From Flavobacterium album (lineage in GTDB: Bacteria > Bacteroidota > Bacteroidia > Flavobacteriales > Flavobacteriaceae), in NCBI RefSeq assembly GCF_003096035.1, contig NZ_CP029186.1:3889001-3953000 (forward strand): a stretch of 64,000 nucleotides of DNA. The letters are read 5' to 3'. Shown piece after piece: positions 8,801-17,004 of this stretch; the stretch's first letter is position 1, and each line of letters opens with the position of its first letter. The translations under genes were made by a program, and so were the position numbers. The notes beneath the pieces were generated by a model. That model was not told the origin of the DNA and searched no databases. It saw only the letters and a list, made by a program, of their open reading frames with translations.

Positions 8801-9217
8801 TTACAGGAATTTTTTTCGCGATAGGTAATCCTGTAATAAGATCGTTGCCGAAATTTCATCAATCAGGGCTTTATTCTGACGCTGCTTCTTTTTAAGGCCA
8901 CTGTCAATCATCGTCTGGAAGGCCATTTTACTTGTGAAGCGCTCGTCTACCTGTTCCAGCGGCATATCTGGGAACTGCTCTTTAAATTTTACGATAAAAG
9001 CTTCGATAATAGGCGCGCTTTCGGATGGCTGGCCGTTCATCTGTTTTGGCTCGCCAATAAGTACGCGCTCTACTTTTTCTTTTGCAAAATAATTACGCAG
9101 GAAATCGATAGCCGTAGCCGACTCAATAGTGGTAAGTCCAGAGGCTATCATTTGCATCTCATCGGTTACTGCTATTCCGGTGCGTTTAAGTCCGTGATCT
9201 ATGGCGAGGATCCTCAT
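8801..9217 (-). CDS. ruvX: Putative pre-16S rRNA nuclease / Holliday junction resolvase RuvX (YqgF)
   Basis: A 138-residue RNase H-fold protein of the YqgF family. The first strand carries the acidic residue in ILAIDHGLKRTGIA; a GEP motif follows near residue 79; DERFTS and the C-terminal IDEISA contribute the other acidic residues. In E. coli YqgF is needed for 16S rRNA 5' maturation. In many flavobacteria it is next to def; here the two are separated by the FUSC, GIY-YIG and mqo genes. It follows the unknown 263-aa gene by 29 bases. Confidence 0.93.
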   Translation of the reverse strand: MRILAIDHGLKRTGIAVTDEMQMIASGLTTIESATAIDFLRNYFAKEKVERVLIGEPKQMNGQPSESAPIIEAFIVKFKEQFPDMPLEQVDERFTSKMAFQTMIDSGLKKKQRQNKALIDEISATILLQDYLSRKKFL

Positions 9218-9246
9218 TTCTGGAGTTAGATTATTAGTTTATTGTT

Positions 9247-10038
9247 TTACATTAGTACATCCATGAGGATGTATTCATTTTCAAAATCGAATACTGCGCA
9301 GGTATCCCTTAGCATTTCATAGCATTCAGCTAAATTATCATTCGTCAGGGCCGGGTCAAGGGTTTTCAGAAAATCACAGTAACCATTGTATTTGTTTTTA
9401 GCAGGAATGCAGGCGCCAAGTTGCGAGCTGTCGTAATAATGATCGGTTATCTCCTTGAAATAATTAAGGTTGGCCATCATCCTGAAACTCATCAGGGCAG
9501 GCCTTGACGAAAGCCAAAAATCGTTTATACCTTTAAAATCCCTTTTATAGCCAATATAAATGAACATTTCCTGTTCCGATGGGGCAGGCTTGTGTAAAAC
9601 GACATGTTCGGCAACAGTGACGTCCTCATGATGTTGCAACAGGTTTATAATGTCCACGGGGTTTAGCTCACGGCCGCTGTCAGCTACATGCAGGATCTCT
9701 TCATCAGTAAGTGTTTCGATATAATAAAATTCCCTGAAGTTCAACTTAAAAAAATCTTCAAGCAGGTATACTGAAGGCGTGTAAGGATTCTCAAAATAGG
9801 AAGAATTGATAAACAATTCAACCGAGCTATCCTCAGTATCAAAAAGCTTTGAATGATCGATCTCCAAAGAACCGTATTCCGATCTGGCAGCCCATCGTCC
9901 CTCATTGGTATCATATAATTCGATCCCCCGTAACTTTAAAAACCCTAGTATCGATTTCTTCATCAGGAACTGATTGATATCCGCAAGCTGGCGTACGCAG
10001 TATATATTTATTTTGTAGTGCTTCGTCTCCATAAACAT
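9247..10038 (-). CDS. Hypothetical protein (263 aa)
   Basis: I do not recognise this family. It is a soluble, acidic protein without a signal peptide or membrane segment, with many aromatic residues (Tyr, Phe) and two Cys in the C-terminal third. Mixed alpha/beta composition is suggested by the alternating pattern. It follows the methyltransferase gene by 10 bases and precedes ruvX by 29, so all three are probably co-transcribed. The composition is that of the host genome, with no sign of disruption. A Met two codons in is an alternative start. Confidence 0.6.
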   Translation of the reverse strand: MFMETKHYKINIYCVRQLADINQFLMKKSILGFLKLRGIELYDTNEGRWAARSEYGSLEIDHSKLFDTEDSSVELFINSSYFENPYTPSVYLLEDFFKLNFREFYYIETLTDEEILHVADSGRELNPVDIINLLQHHEDVTVAEHVVLHKPAPSEQEMFIYIGYKRDFKGINDFWLSSRPALMSFRMMANLNYFKEITDHYYDSSQLGACIPAKNKYNGYCDFLKTLDPALTNDNLAECYEMLRDTCAVFDFENEYILMDVLM

Positions 10039-10048
10039 CGGGCTGCTT

Positions 10049-10786
10049 TCATTTTTTTAGCCTTCCCACCCGCAAAAGTAACAGAAAAACAGCCTTGCCA
10101 TCGCTTTTGTCCCATGATTCTTTTAATTCATCACGAATGAGGTCGACCGGGTTGCTGCCGTTCTTTTTGATATAATGCTGCACTGCCGACCACGAGTCGA
10201 TATAGCCAATAAGGTGCTCAAACGTCCATGTAAAGGTCTCAGAGAATTGTTTTGCTTCAATTTCGTCGAACGGAAAAGGGATGGTTTCGTAATCCTTGTC
10301 TACATACCTGCGCTCCGGATCCCAGTAGTCGCCTAATGTCTTTTGATGGAAATGGCGGATGATGCGGTCGCTCTCAGGGTTGGTGGAAAAAAGGCCGTAA
10401 CCCATAACTATGAATAGCCCATCCGGTTTAAGAATACGGTACACTTCTTTATAAAAAGCATCAAAATCAAACCAGTGGATGGCCTGAGCAACTGTTATAA
10501 GGTCGAACATTTTATCATTAAAAGAGGTATGCTCTGCCCTTTCTTTCTTATAAATAATATTATCGGCAGTAGCAGCATTTTCCAGCTGCTTATCGCTGAT
10601 GTCTGTCGCATATACCGTTGTAAAGTGCTTTGCAAGCTTTGCTGCTACCTGCCCATTGCCTGTAGCTACATCGAGGGCAAGGCCTTTTTGAGGGACTAAG
10701 GAAATTATATAATCAATGATCTCATGGGAATAGTCGGGCCGGAATTTAGCATAGGTTTGCGCCTGTGTGGAGAAGTTGTCTTTCAT
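10049..10786 (-). CDS. Class I SAM-dependent methyltransferase
   Basis: A 245-residue Rossmann-fold methyltransferase of the Methyltransf_11/UbiE-like type. Motif I is ALDVATGNGQVAAKL (residues about 37-51); the post-I acidic strand TVYATDIS and motif II ITVAQAIHWFDFD follow. The HWFD motif resembles yeast trans-aconitate methyltransferase-type proteins, but the substrate cannot be read from sequence. Its first six codons are part of an 18-bp direct repeat whose other copy lies 1.35 kb upstream, so an MBL-fold gene has been inserted between this gene and its ancestral promoter region. Confidence 0.88.
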   Translation of the reverse strand: MKDNFSTQAQTYAKFRPDYSHEIIDYIISLVPQKGLALDVATGNGQVAAKLAKHFTTVYATDISDKQLENAATADNIIYKKERAEHTSFNDKMFDLITVAQAIHWFDFDAFYKEVYRILKPDGLFIVMGYGLFSTNPESDRIIRHFHQKTLGDYWDPERRYVDKDYETIPFPFDEIEAKQFSETFTWTFEHLIGYIDSWSAVQHYIKKNGSNPVDLIRDELKESWDKSDGKAVFLLLLRVGRLKK

Positions 10787-10787
10787 T
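10770..10787. repeat. Direct repeat, left copy
   Basis: An 18-bp perfect repeat that overlaps the ATG and first five codons of the methyltransferase gene; it matches the copy at 12119-12136 exactly. Confidence 0.95.
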
Positions 10788-12071
10788 TTAATAGCTTTGT
10801 GAAATATTTAATGTACATAAGCCCGAACACGGAGCAGTCGCTGTTATCAAATTTTCTTTTAAGGCAATGCTTCCTCTAATAGTTTCTAGATGATTCCAAT
10901 TATTTGAAACATATTTTCTTCTAGCATTACAATGAGCATGTTTATGAGTGTTGTCAAGCCCAAATGAATATGCCAACATTGATGGTTTACTGGCATATGG
11001 CACACCGTCAACACTTCCATTTGCACCATGATGACTAGCTGTTATTCCTATAATTGTTTTTGAAGGATGATAAGGTATTTTTAAAAATTTTGCATCCCCA
11101 GATAATAAAACATACTCATTATTTCCATAGTGAACAAATAAAGCCAGCCCAGAATTGTTCTTATTATTTATATTGCCGGAACACCTAACTATTCTGTGAT
11201 TTGAAAAGTCAATAAAGTTATCTGAATTATTCCAACATAGTAAATTTCCATTCCGTAATAAAGCAGTAGCTAATTTAATCGCTGTATTACTTAGCCTTTG
11301 TTTTGGAACTAACCATTCAGTATTTAAAAGGTCTGAGTTATTTATGTCGAAAGCTAAACATATATGATCTAAATCCCAATGTGAAAGTATTACTTTGGGT
11401 TGATTAGAAAAACATAACTTAAATCCAAAAGGAAAAGTTTTTTTATTGGCATTACATCCCCCGCCAACATCGAAATAAAGTAAAGGTATATTATCACCGC
11501 TTACTAATGCATTACAATTACCCTGTCCCACATTATATATATTAACATGACTGAAACTATTCAAATTAATATTCTCCAAAAATGCTTTATTTTGTTTTCT
11601 TGGGGTACTACTTATTTGGGTGGCGGAAACTATTTCCCTAATCTTTTCCTGCTCGATTTCGGAAAGGTTTTCAAATAGTGTTATATTTTCTAAATCATAA
11701 TTACCCATAGGCTCTTCGCCTATTAATTGAAAATTGAAAAATTGTTGTTGTAAAATATCTGTTTCTCTTATATTTGTTTGAATTTTCATCCAATCACTCT
11801 CCATTCCATAAATAAAATCCGTTCCGAATTTATCAATAAGTTTTGAATAATTTCCACGAACATCAATAATTATTGAAGGAAAATTTAAAATGGTTTCATT
11901 ATTAATATTTACCTGAAGAGCATCCTTAATATTGATACAGTCGAACCTTATATGTAATTCTCCCATAATTTTCTCAATAGAATCCAAATAAGCAAAATAG
12001 CTTTCTCCTGTCAATTTAGGTAATTCACTTTCTTTGATAAGTTTGGGATTGATATTAAACCCTTCATTCAT
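10788..12071 (-). CDS. MBL-fold hydrolase with ComEC/Rec2-like domain (soluble)
   Basis: A 427-residue soluble protein. Residues 1-165 are an N-terminal domain I do not recognise. From about residue 175 a metallo-beta-lactamase domain of the ComEC/Rec2 type follows: VGQGN (181-185), the metal motif SHWDLDH (230-236, where Trp occupies the second His position of HxHxDH), LSGD (323-326) and SHHG (346-349). There is no membrane channel as in true ComEC. The gene is AT-rich and Asn-rich, unlike its neighbours, and lies in a repeat-bounded insertion. Stand-alone proteins of this kind often occur among accessory or defence genes; a nuclease or phosphodiesterase role is an inference. Confidence 0.8.
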   Translation of the reverse strand: MNEGFNINPKLIKESELPKLTGESYFAYLDSIEKIMGELHIRFDCINIKDALQVNINNETILNFPSIIIDVRGNYSKLIDKFGTDFIYGMESDWMKIQTNIRETDILQQQFFNFQLIGEEPMGNYDLENITLFENLSEIEQEKIREIVSATQISSTPRKQNKAFLENINLNSFSHVNIYNVGQGNCNALVSGDNIPLLYFDVGGGCNANKKTFPFGFKLCFSNQPKVILSHWDLDHICLAFDINNSDLLNTEWLVPKQRLSNTAIKLATALLRNGNLLCWNNSDNFIDFSNHRIVRCSGNINNKNNSGLALFVHYGNNEYVLLSGDAKFLKIPYHPSKTIIGITASHHGANGSVDGVPYASKPSMLAYSFGLDNTHKHAHCNARRKYVSNNWNHLETIRGSIALKENLITATAPCSGLCTLNISQSY

Positions 12072-12118
12072 AAAATAATTTATTTAAATGTTTATTTATC
12101 GGTATATTTTCGCTTGGA

Positions 12119-12136
12119 GAGAAGTTGTCTTTCATT
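12119..12136. repeat. Direct repeat, right copy
   Basis: Second perfect copy of the 18-mer, on the far side of the MBL gene. On the minus strand it spells ATG plus five codons of the methyltransferase, a non-functional remnant or footprint of its start. Confidence 0.95.
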
Positions 12137-12219
12137 GTGTGCTGTTTACCATAAAGATAAAAAAATATAACAAAAACGAGACAGTACATTGAAAAATATT
12201 TGTACTTTGTTCCGTGAAA

Positions 12220-12255
12220 TTTGGCATCCATAATAATTACGGATTGTTATCTTTG
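12220..12255 (+). promoter_or_regulatory. Candidate dapD promoter
   Basis: TTTG (12220-12223) and TATCTTTG (12248-12255) are separated by 24 nt, slightly longer than the usual 19-20. The -7 box lies 20 bases before the dapD ATG. Confidence 0.5.
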
Positions 12256-12275
12256 CCGAAAACATACTTTTTGCT

Positions 12276-13091
12276 ATGAACGCCTTACAACCTATTATAG
12301 AGGCTGCCTGGAATGACAGGTCGCTGTTACAGAATGAAACAACTACCAATGCCATACGCGAGGTTATCGAACTTTTAGATTCCGGGAAACTTCGGGTTGC
12401 CGAACCTGTAGAAAGCGGCTGGCAGGTAAACGAATGGGTGAAAAAGGCAGTGGTGATGTATTTCCCTATCCAGAAGATGGAAACCCTTGAGGCCGGTATA
12501 TTTGAGTACCACGACAAAATGCCGCTAAAGCGCGGCTATGCCGAAAAAGGCATTCGTGTGGTACCTAATGCCGTAGCCCGCCATGGAGCCTACATATCAT
12601 CGGGCGTGATCCTGATGCCAAGCTATGTGAACATCGGCGCTTATGTAGACGAGGGCACCATGGTAGATACCTGGGCCACCGTAGGCAGCTGCGCACAGAT
12701 AGGCAGAAACGTACACCTGAGCGGCGGTGTGGGCATTGGCGGCGTATTAGAACCGCTCCAGGCCGCACCCGTTATCATTGAGGATGGTGCCTTCATCGGC
12801 TCCAGATGCATTGTGGTAGAAGGTGTTCGCGTAGAGGCCGAAGCGGTGCTTGGCGCTAACGTGTGCCTGACTGCCTCCACAAAAATTATAGACGTTACAG
12901 GCGATACGCCGATAGAAATGAAAGGTGTGGTGCCTGCACGAAGTGTTGTGATACCGGGCAGCTATACCAAAAAATTCGCTGCAGGCGAATACCAGGTGCC
13001 GTGCGCCCTTATTATTGGGAAGCGCAAGCCTTCAACCGACCTGAAAACTTCGCTCAATAACGCTTTAAGGGAATATGACGTAGCGGTTTAA
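12276..13091 (+). CDS. dapD: 2,3,4,5-tetrahydropyridine-2,6-dicarboxylate N-succinyltransferase
   Basis: Transfers succinyl from succinyl-CoA to tetrahydrodipicolinate in the lysine/diaminopimelate pathway, which supplies peptidoglycan. The 271-residue length matches E. coli DapD. The N-terminal helical domain is followed by a left-handed beta-helix of hexapeptide repeats (about residues 105-230), including GVILMPSYVNIGAYVDEG and AQIGRNVHLSGGVGIGGV. A -7 box lies just upstream. The GT2-GT9 gene starts 9 bases after its stop, so the two are probably co-transcribed although functionally distinct. Confidence 0.97.
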   Translation: MNALQPIIEAAWNDRSLLQNETTTNAIREVIELLDSGKLRVAEPVESGWQVNEWVKKAVVMYFPIQKMETLEAGIFEYHDKMPLKRGYAEKGIRVVPNAVARHGAYISSGVILMPSYVNIGAYVDEGTMVDTWATVGSCAQIGRNVHLSGGVGIGGVLEPLQAAPVIIEDGAFIGSRCIVVEGVRVEAEAVLGANVCLTASTKIIDVTGDTPIEMKGVVPARSVVIPGSYTKKFAAGEYQVPCALIIGKRKPSTDLKTSLNNALREYDVAV

Positions 13092-13100
13092 CCATAGCTT

Positions 13101-14936
13101 ATGAGTGAACTCAACACAAGAATATCTGCCCTCGCAATTGTTTTTAACGAAGAACATAATATAAGGGAGTACCTGCAAAACATGTCGTTTGCCGACGAGA
13201 TCGTTGTTGTGGACTCTTTCAGTACCGACCGTACGCCACAAATCATAAAGGAAGAATTCCCCCATGTGCGGTTCTACCAGCGTGTTTTCGATGATTTTTC
13301 CTCACAGCGTAATTATACCATAGACCTGGCTAACAACGAATGGGTGGTTTTTTTTGATGCCGACGAAAGGGTTACCCAACAAGGCATTGAAGAGATCGTT
13401 GCTACGGTAAACAGCAATCCTGAAGAAGCCGCTTTCTGGGTAAAGCGTATTTTTTACTACCAGGGCAGGCCGCTTGTAAACAACAGCTTTAACGAAGACA
13501 GGACCGCAAGGGTTTTCCGGAAGTCGCTGTGCCGTTATTCCGATAAGCTTGTGCACGAACAGCTGAGCATCAACGGCAAAAGCCGTGTACTAAAGCATGC
13601 CATACACCACTACTCCTTTAAGGACAAGGAAGACTTTTTGCAGAAAAGGCTCCAATATTCAAAACTGAAGGCAAAAGAATTTCATAAAGATGGCATAAGG
13701 CCGAATATTTTTCATTTTACGGTGCGCCCGGCTTTCCGCTTCTTTAAGTATTATGTCCTGAAATTCGGTTTTGTAAATGGCAGGCGCGGCTATGAAATTG
13801 CATCCATACTGGGGCACCATGTGTACATGCGCTATGTGTACCTCAAAGAAATGTATGCCGGCGAAGGCAAAAAGATATTAGTGATCCAGCAGAAAATGAT
13901 TGGAGACGTGCTGGCCAGCAGCGTTATCTGCAATACACTGAAAGAAAACTGCCCGGCATCGCAAGTAGATTATATGGTGCACGACTTTACCAAACCGGTA
14001 ATTGAGAACAACCCTAATATAGACAACATCATTGTCTTTAAGGAAGAATACCGCAAAAGCCGTCTGGCCTTGTTCCGCTTTGCACTGTCAATCCGAAAAT
14101 CCAAATACGATGCGGTTATCGATGCGTATAACAAATGGGAAAGCGGCATCATTACACTATTCTCGGGTGCAAAAACAAGGATAGGCTATAAAAAATGGTA
14201 TACCTCTTTCTTTTACGACAAGACTATTTCGCCCGACTGGAAAGCGCCCAACTCGGCACTGGTACACCGTATGCAGCTTGCAGAAGCCCTTACAGGACAA
14301 CAACACCCGGTAGTGTACCCTAAGATATACCTTTCCGAAAGCGAAGTGGCCGGGGCAAAAAAAGTACTTGAAGCAAGCCTTGATATGTCGTTGCCCGTGA
14401 TCATGATAAGCGTACTGGGAAGTGACGAAATAAAGAGCATGCCGGCACCTGAAATGGCGGCCATATTAGATGCTATTGTACAGAACAGCAATGCGCAGCT
14501 GCTTTTTAATTACCTCCCTAAACAAGTGGATCAGGCCCGCGAGATCTACAACCTGTGCCGCCCCGAAACACAGCAAAGGATATTATTCGACCTGTATATA
14601 AGGGGATTGCGCGAATTTATGGCAGTACTCTCGCAATGCGATGCGCTGATAGGTAATGAAGGCGGCGCGGTGAATATGGCCAAAGCGCTTAGTGTGCCTA
14701 CATTTACCATATTTTCCCCGTGGATCAACAAAGGATCGTGGAGCATGCTCAACGATGATGAAACGCACATGGCAGTGCACCTACAGGACTTTTTCCCGGA
14801 AATTTATGGCGACAGGCACCCGAAGGAATTCAAGGAAAAGTCACTCGAACTATATCAAAAGCTGAAGCCGGAATTGTTTAAGGACAAGCTGCTACGTTTC
14901 CTGAAACTGAATGTTAAGCAGCATATGCCTATTTAG
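13101..14936 (+). CDS. Fused glycosyltransferase: GT2 (WaaE/KdtX-like) plus GT9 (heptosyltransferase-like)
   Basis: A 611-residue protein with two glycosyltransferase domains. Residues 1-250 are a GT2 domain of the WaaE/KdtX type: ALAIVFNEEHNI, the DSFSTDRT strand and the metal-binding FFDADER. Residues about 258-605 are a GT9 domain: ILVIQQKMIGDVLASSVI is the GT9 N-terminal motif and ALIGNEGGAVNMAKALSVPT the C-terminal nucleotide-sugar binding motif. Separate in enterobacteria, these two LPS-core functions are combined here in one chain without an obvious linker. It probably adds sugars to the lipid A-core at the cytoplasmic face. It heads the surface-glycan cluster. Confidence 0.9.
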   Translation: MSELNTRISALAIVFNEEHNIREYLQNMSFADEIVVVDSFSTDRTPQIIKEEFPHVRFYQRVFDDFSSQRNYTIDLANNEWVVFFDADERVTQQGIEEIVATVNSNPEEAAFWVKRIFYYQGRPLVNNSFNEDRTARVFRKSLCRYSDKLVHEQLSINGKSRVLKHAIHHYSFKDKEDFLQKRLQYSKLKAKEFHKDGIRPNIFHFTVRPAFRFFKYYVLKFGFVNGRRGYEIASILGHHVYMRYVYLKEMYAGEGKKILVIQQKMIGDVLASSVICNTLKENCPASQVDYMVHDFTKPVIENNPNIDNIIVFKEEYRKSRLALFRFALSIRKSKYDAVIDAYNKWESGIITLFSGAKTRIGYKKWYTSFFYDKTISPDWKAPNSALVHRMQLAEALTGQQHPVVYPKIYLSESEVAGAKKVLEASLDMSLPVIMISVLGSDEIKSMPAPEMAAILDAIVQNSNAQLLFNYLPKQVDQAREIYNLCRPETQQRILFDLYIRGLREFMAVLSQCDALIGNEGGAVNMAKALSVPTFTIFSPWINKGSWSMLNDDETHMAVHLQDFFPEIYGDRHPKEFKEKSLELYQKLKPELFKDKLLRFLKLNVKQHMPI

Positions 14937-14988
14937 AGCATATTGAACATGCGATCTTTATTTTCTTCTGCGTCCGTTTCATAGAAAG

Positions 14989-15013
14989 ATTGCTTCGTCG
15001 TGCCTCCTCGCAA
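14989..15013. repeat. Short dispersed palindromic repeat
   Basis: ATTGC and GCAAT arms enclose a 15-base TTCGTCGTGCCTCCT-type core. This sequence type is a widespread intergenic repeat in bacterial genomes. Here it lies between convergent genes, where it may help terminate transcription. Confidence 0.5.
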
Positions 15014-15039
15014 TGACTCGCGTAGTGGGAACTTAAAAA

Positions 15040-15870
15040 TTACTCAACAGTAACGCCCGGCTCCTTCACAATGCCATAAGGTGTCCATTTTATCTTTTTC
15101 TCTTTAACTTCTTTACGGATGGCAAGGTTGGCCGCTAATGATTCCGGCGTTTTGTAACCGCGTGCATGGTCAAGGTGCAAGCATACGGCCTTGTGGCGTA
15201 TCTGCTTGCCTTTCACGCCAAAATTCTCAAGACGTTCGCCAAACTCACGGTCAGGACCGCCATATTTCATTCTTTCATCATAACCATTCACCGCTATCAT
15301 ATCCTCACGGAAACCTGATGAGTTACAGTTATTGAACGAAGGTGTTGTAGTAGTCACCGTATCGAGCACGGCACCTAATACAGGGCCCGCAGATAATTTC
15401 AGCGCCTGCGAAAAGCCCAGCTTGTCCTGTTTTTTCAACCAGTCTACATCAAAGCAATTTTCGTTGAGGATATCTTCTTTGGTAATGGCCTCACTTGTTT
15501 TCATGGTGAGCTTGCAGTACCCACCTGAAAGGAATTTCCCCTTCTCGGCAAATTTTGCATGTATCTCTACAAAATCCTTACGCGGAATGCAGTCGCCATC
15601 GGTCATGATGATGTACTCATTGGCCGCCTCTATAATGGCAATATTCAGTATCTCCTGCCTGCGATAGCCTTTGTCCTCATGCCAAAGGTGGCGTACAGGA
15701 ACGGGATAATCAGCGGCATAGCGGTCGATCAGCTCTTTTGTAGCCGGCCGCGAACCGTCATCGGCAATAATAAGCTCAAAATCTTTATAGGTCTGGTTGC
15801 TGTACCCTATCAGGACATTCTCCAGCCAGCGTTCTGCATTATACGTACTTACTACTACTGATATTTTCAT
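15040..15870 (-). CDS. Family 2 glycosyltransferase
   Basis: A 276-residue GT-A protein. The N-terminus SVVVSTYNAERWLENVLIGY is the GT2 nucleotide-sugar motif, ADDGSRP follows, and TDGDCIPRKDF (about residues 90-100) carries the DxD-like metal-binding acids. The C-terminal part with NGYDERMKYGGPDREFGERL resembles the Glyco_transf_7C domain of galactosyltransferases and chondroitin polymerases and contains the likely catalytic acidic residues. It probably builds LPS or another surface glycan with the neighbours. The acceptor and donor are unknown. It is a single minus-strand gene convergent with the GT2-GT9 fusion. Confidence 0.9.
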   Translation of the reverse strand: MKISVVVSTYNAERWLENVLIGYSNQTYKDFELIIADDGSRPATKELIDRYAADYPVPVRHLWHEDKGYRRQEILNIAIIEAANEYIIMTDGDCIPRKDFVEIHAKFAEKGKFLSGGYCKLTMKTSEAITKEDILNENCFDVDWLKKQDKLGFSQALKLSAGPVLGAVLDTVTTTTPSFNNCNSSGFREDMIAVNGYDERMKYGGPDREFGERLENFGVKGKQIRHKAVCLHLDHARGYKTPESLAANLAIRKEVKEKKIKWTPYGIVKEPGVTVE

Positions 15871-15962
15871 TTTTTTTCTGAGATTCTTAATTTCTTAGGT
15901 ACTTAGCAAACTAAGGAACTAAGCACCTCAGCACCTAAGCACCTTTTACTGCACAAAGATAG

Positions 15963-16736
15963 TTATTTTGTCTTTTTCCTGAGGCCAAGCTTTTCCTTAA
16001 GGCGGCGCTTGCGGTGAAAGCGGTTGGCAAAATATTCCGTATACTTTACCATCATTGCCAGTACTTCACTGTATGGGCTGCCGTAAAGCCTGGCATATTC
16101 ATCACTCATTACTTCCACAAGGCGGATCTCGGGAGTGAGCTTTGCCATATTGATTACCCTTTGCTTCAGTGTCATAGCGCTGCTATGGAAGTTCATCCGG
16201 TTCAGGTCGACCAGGAAAAATTCATATTTCTCAGGGCCGGTCTTTTTTATCAGTGTATTGCCCGGTGTATGGTCGAGAAATTCTATTCCCAGCTCATGCA
16301 GCCTAAAGGTGAACTGCGTGAACTGGCGCAGGATGATCTCGTGTTCCGGATAATCAGGAATCTCTATCAGCTGCCTGTATGTAAGGTCGGCTTCCAGCTG
16401 CTCGCTCATATAATAGCTGTCCTTTAGCGACAAAGGCCCCTTGTTTTCAAAATAAGCAATGGGCTGCGGGGTGCCAATACCTTTTGAAAGCAGGATGTTT
16501 GCAAATTCATAAGAGCGCTGTGCCTTGCCTTTTCGCAAAAAACGGTACACTAATTTATTGAGGATGTTGGGCACTTTGAACGATTTGACATTTACCGTCA
16601 TACTGCCCAGCGGAAATAGCTTTATCCTGTTGCGCTTGCCGTCGATGAACAGAACGCCTTCGGTATCAAAATTGTCGATAATATGTGTTATCTCTTGTGT
16701 TTGCGGAAGGAATTCAGGATGGATGGTTTTATTCAT
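15963..16736 (-). CDS. Lipopolysaccharide (Kdo/WaaP-type) kinase family protein
   Basis: A 257-residue protein with a protein-kinase-like fold of the LPS kinase family (WaaP, KdkA, InaA). The catalytic loop is FLDHTPGNTL (about residues 154-163, Asp and Asn) and the metal-binding Asp is in FFLVDLNRM. Such kinases phosphorylate Kdo or heptose in the LPS core, using ATP on the cytoplasmic side of the inner membrane. The basic C-terminus could contact the membrane. Its place among glycosyltransferase genes supports a core-LPS role. Confidence 0.85.
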   Translation of the reverse strand: MNKTIHPEFLPQTQEITHIIDNFDTEGVLFIDGKRNRIKLFPLGSMTVNVKSFKVPNILNKLVYRFLRKGKAQRSYEFANILLSKGIGTPQPIAYFENKGPLSLKDSYYMSEQLEADLTYRQLIEIPDYPEHEIILRQFTQFTFRLHELGIEFLDHTPGNTLIKKTGPEKYEFFLVDLNRMNFHSSAMTLKQRVINMAKLTPEIRLVEVMSDEYARLYGSPYSEVLAMMVKYTEYFANRFHRKRRLKEKLGLRKKTK

Positions 16737-16834
16737 CTACAATTGCAAATTTTGTACAAAAGTAACCATTTTGCATTTTACACTTCAAATAATTGCGCTA
16801 TTTTTACCGGATTAAGTATCTGGCTGAAATATCC

Positions 16835-16964
16835 AACCACATAGGAACATAGGTTTCATAGCGTTTTAAAGAAAGTGTATACTCACATAGGTGAAGCGTC
16901 GCTTCATCTATGTGTTCTTAAGCATCACTTAAAGGTTCTTTTAGGCCTATGTATCTATGTGGTT
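16835..16964. repeat. Nested palindromic (MITE-like) intergenic element
   Basis: Outer arms at 16835-16853 and 16946-16964 are inverted copies (17 of 19 bases match). Nested within, 16884-16914 is a near-perfect hairpin with arms of 14 bases and a GTC loop. The whole 130-bp unit can fold into a cruciform. It fills the gap between a kinase gene and a plus-strand glycosyltransferase gene that diverge here. No ORF is present. Confidence 0.75.
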
Positions 16965-17004
16965 AAAAATAAAACAGATCGTATAATTAACCATAACCCG
17001 CTTT

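Larger units (their letters stand above)
10770..12136 (-). mobile_element. Single-gene insertion (ComEC-like MBL gene) between 18-bp direct repeats
   Basis: The 18-mer GAGAAGTTGTCTTTCATT occurs at 10770-10787, where it is the reverse complement of the methyltransferase start, and again at 12119-12136, just upstream of the inserted gene. The 1331 bases between hold exactly one gene, whose stop codon abuts the left repeat. The insert is clearly more AT-rich than the flanking genes. Deleting one repeat plus the insert would rejoin the methyltransferase to a normal upstream region. No recombinase is encoded, so the mechanism is unknown. Confidence 0.75.

Noticed and set aside
10770..12136. The MBL insertion as a transposon with terminal inverted repeats
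   Set aside because: The bounding sequences are direct, not inverted, repeats, and no transposase or inverted ends were found.
14988..15018. Repeat beside the glycan genes as a phase-variation switch
   Set aside because: It is a common dispersed intergenic repeat, lies between convergent gene ends rather than at a promoter, and no invertase gene is nearby.
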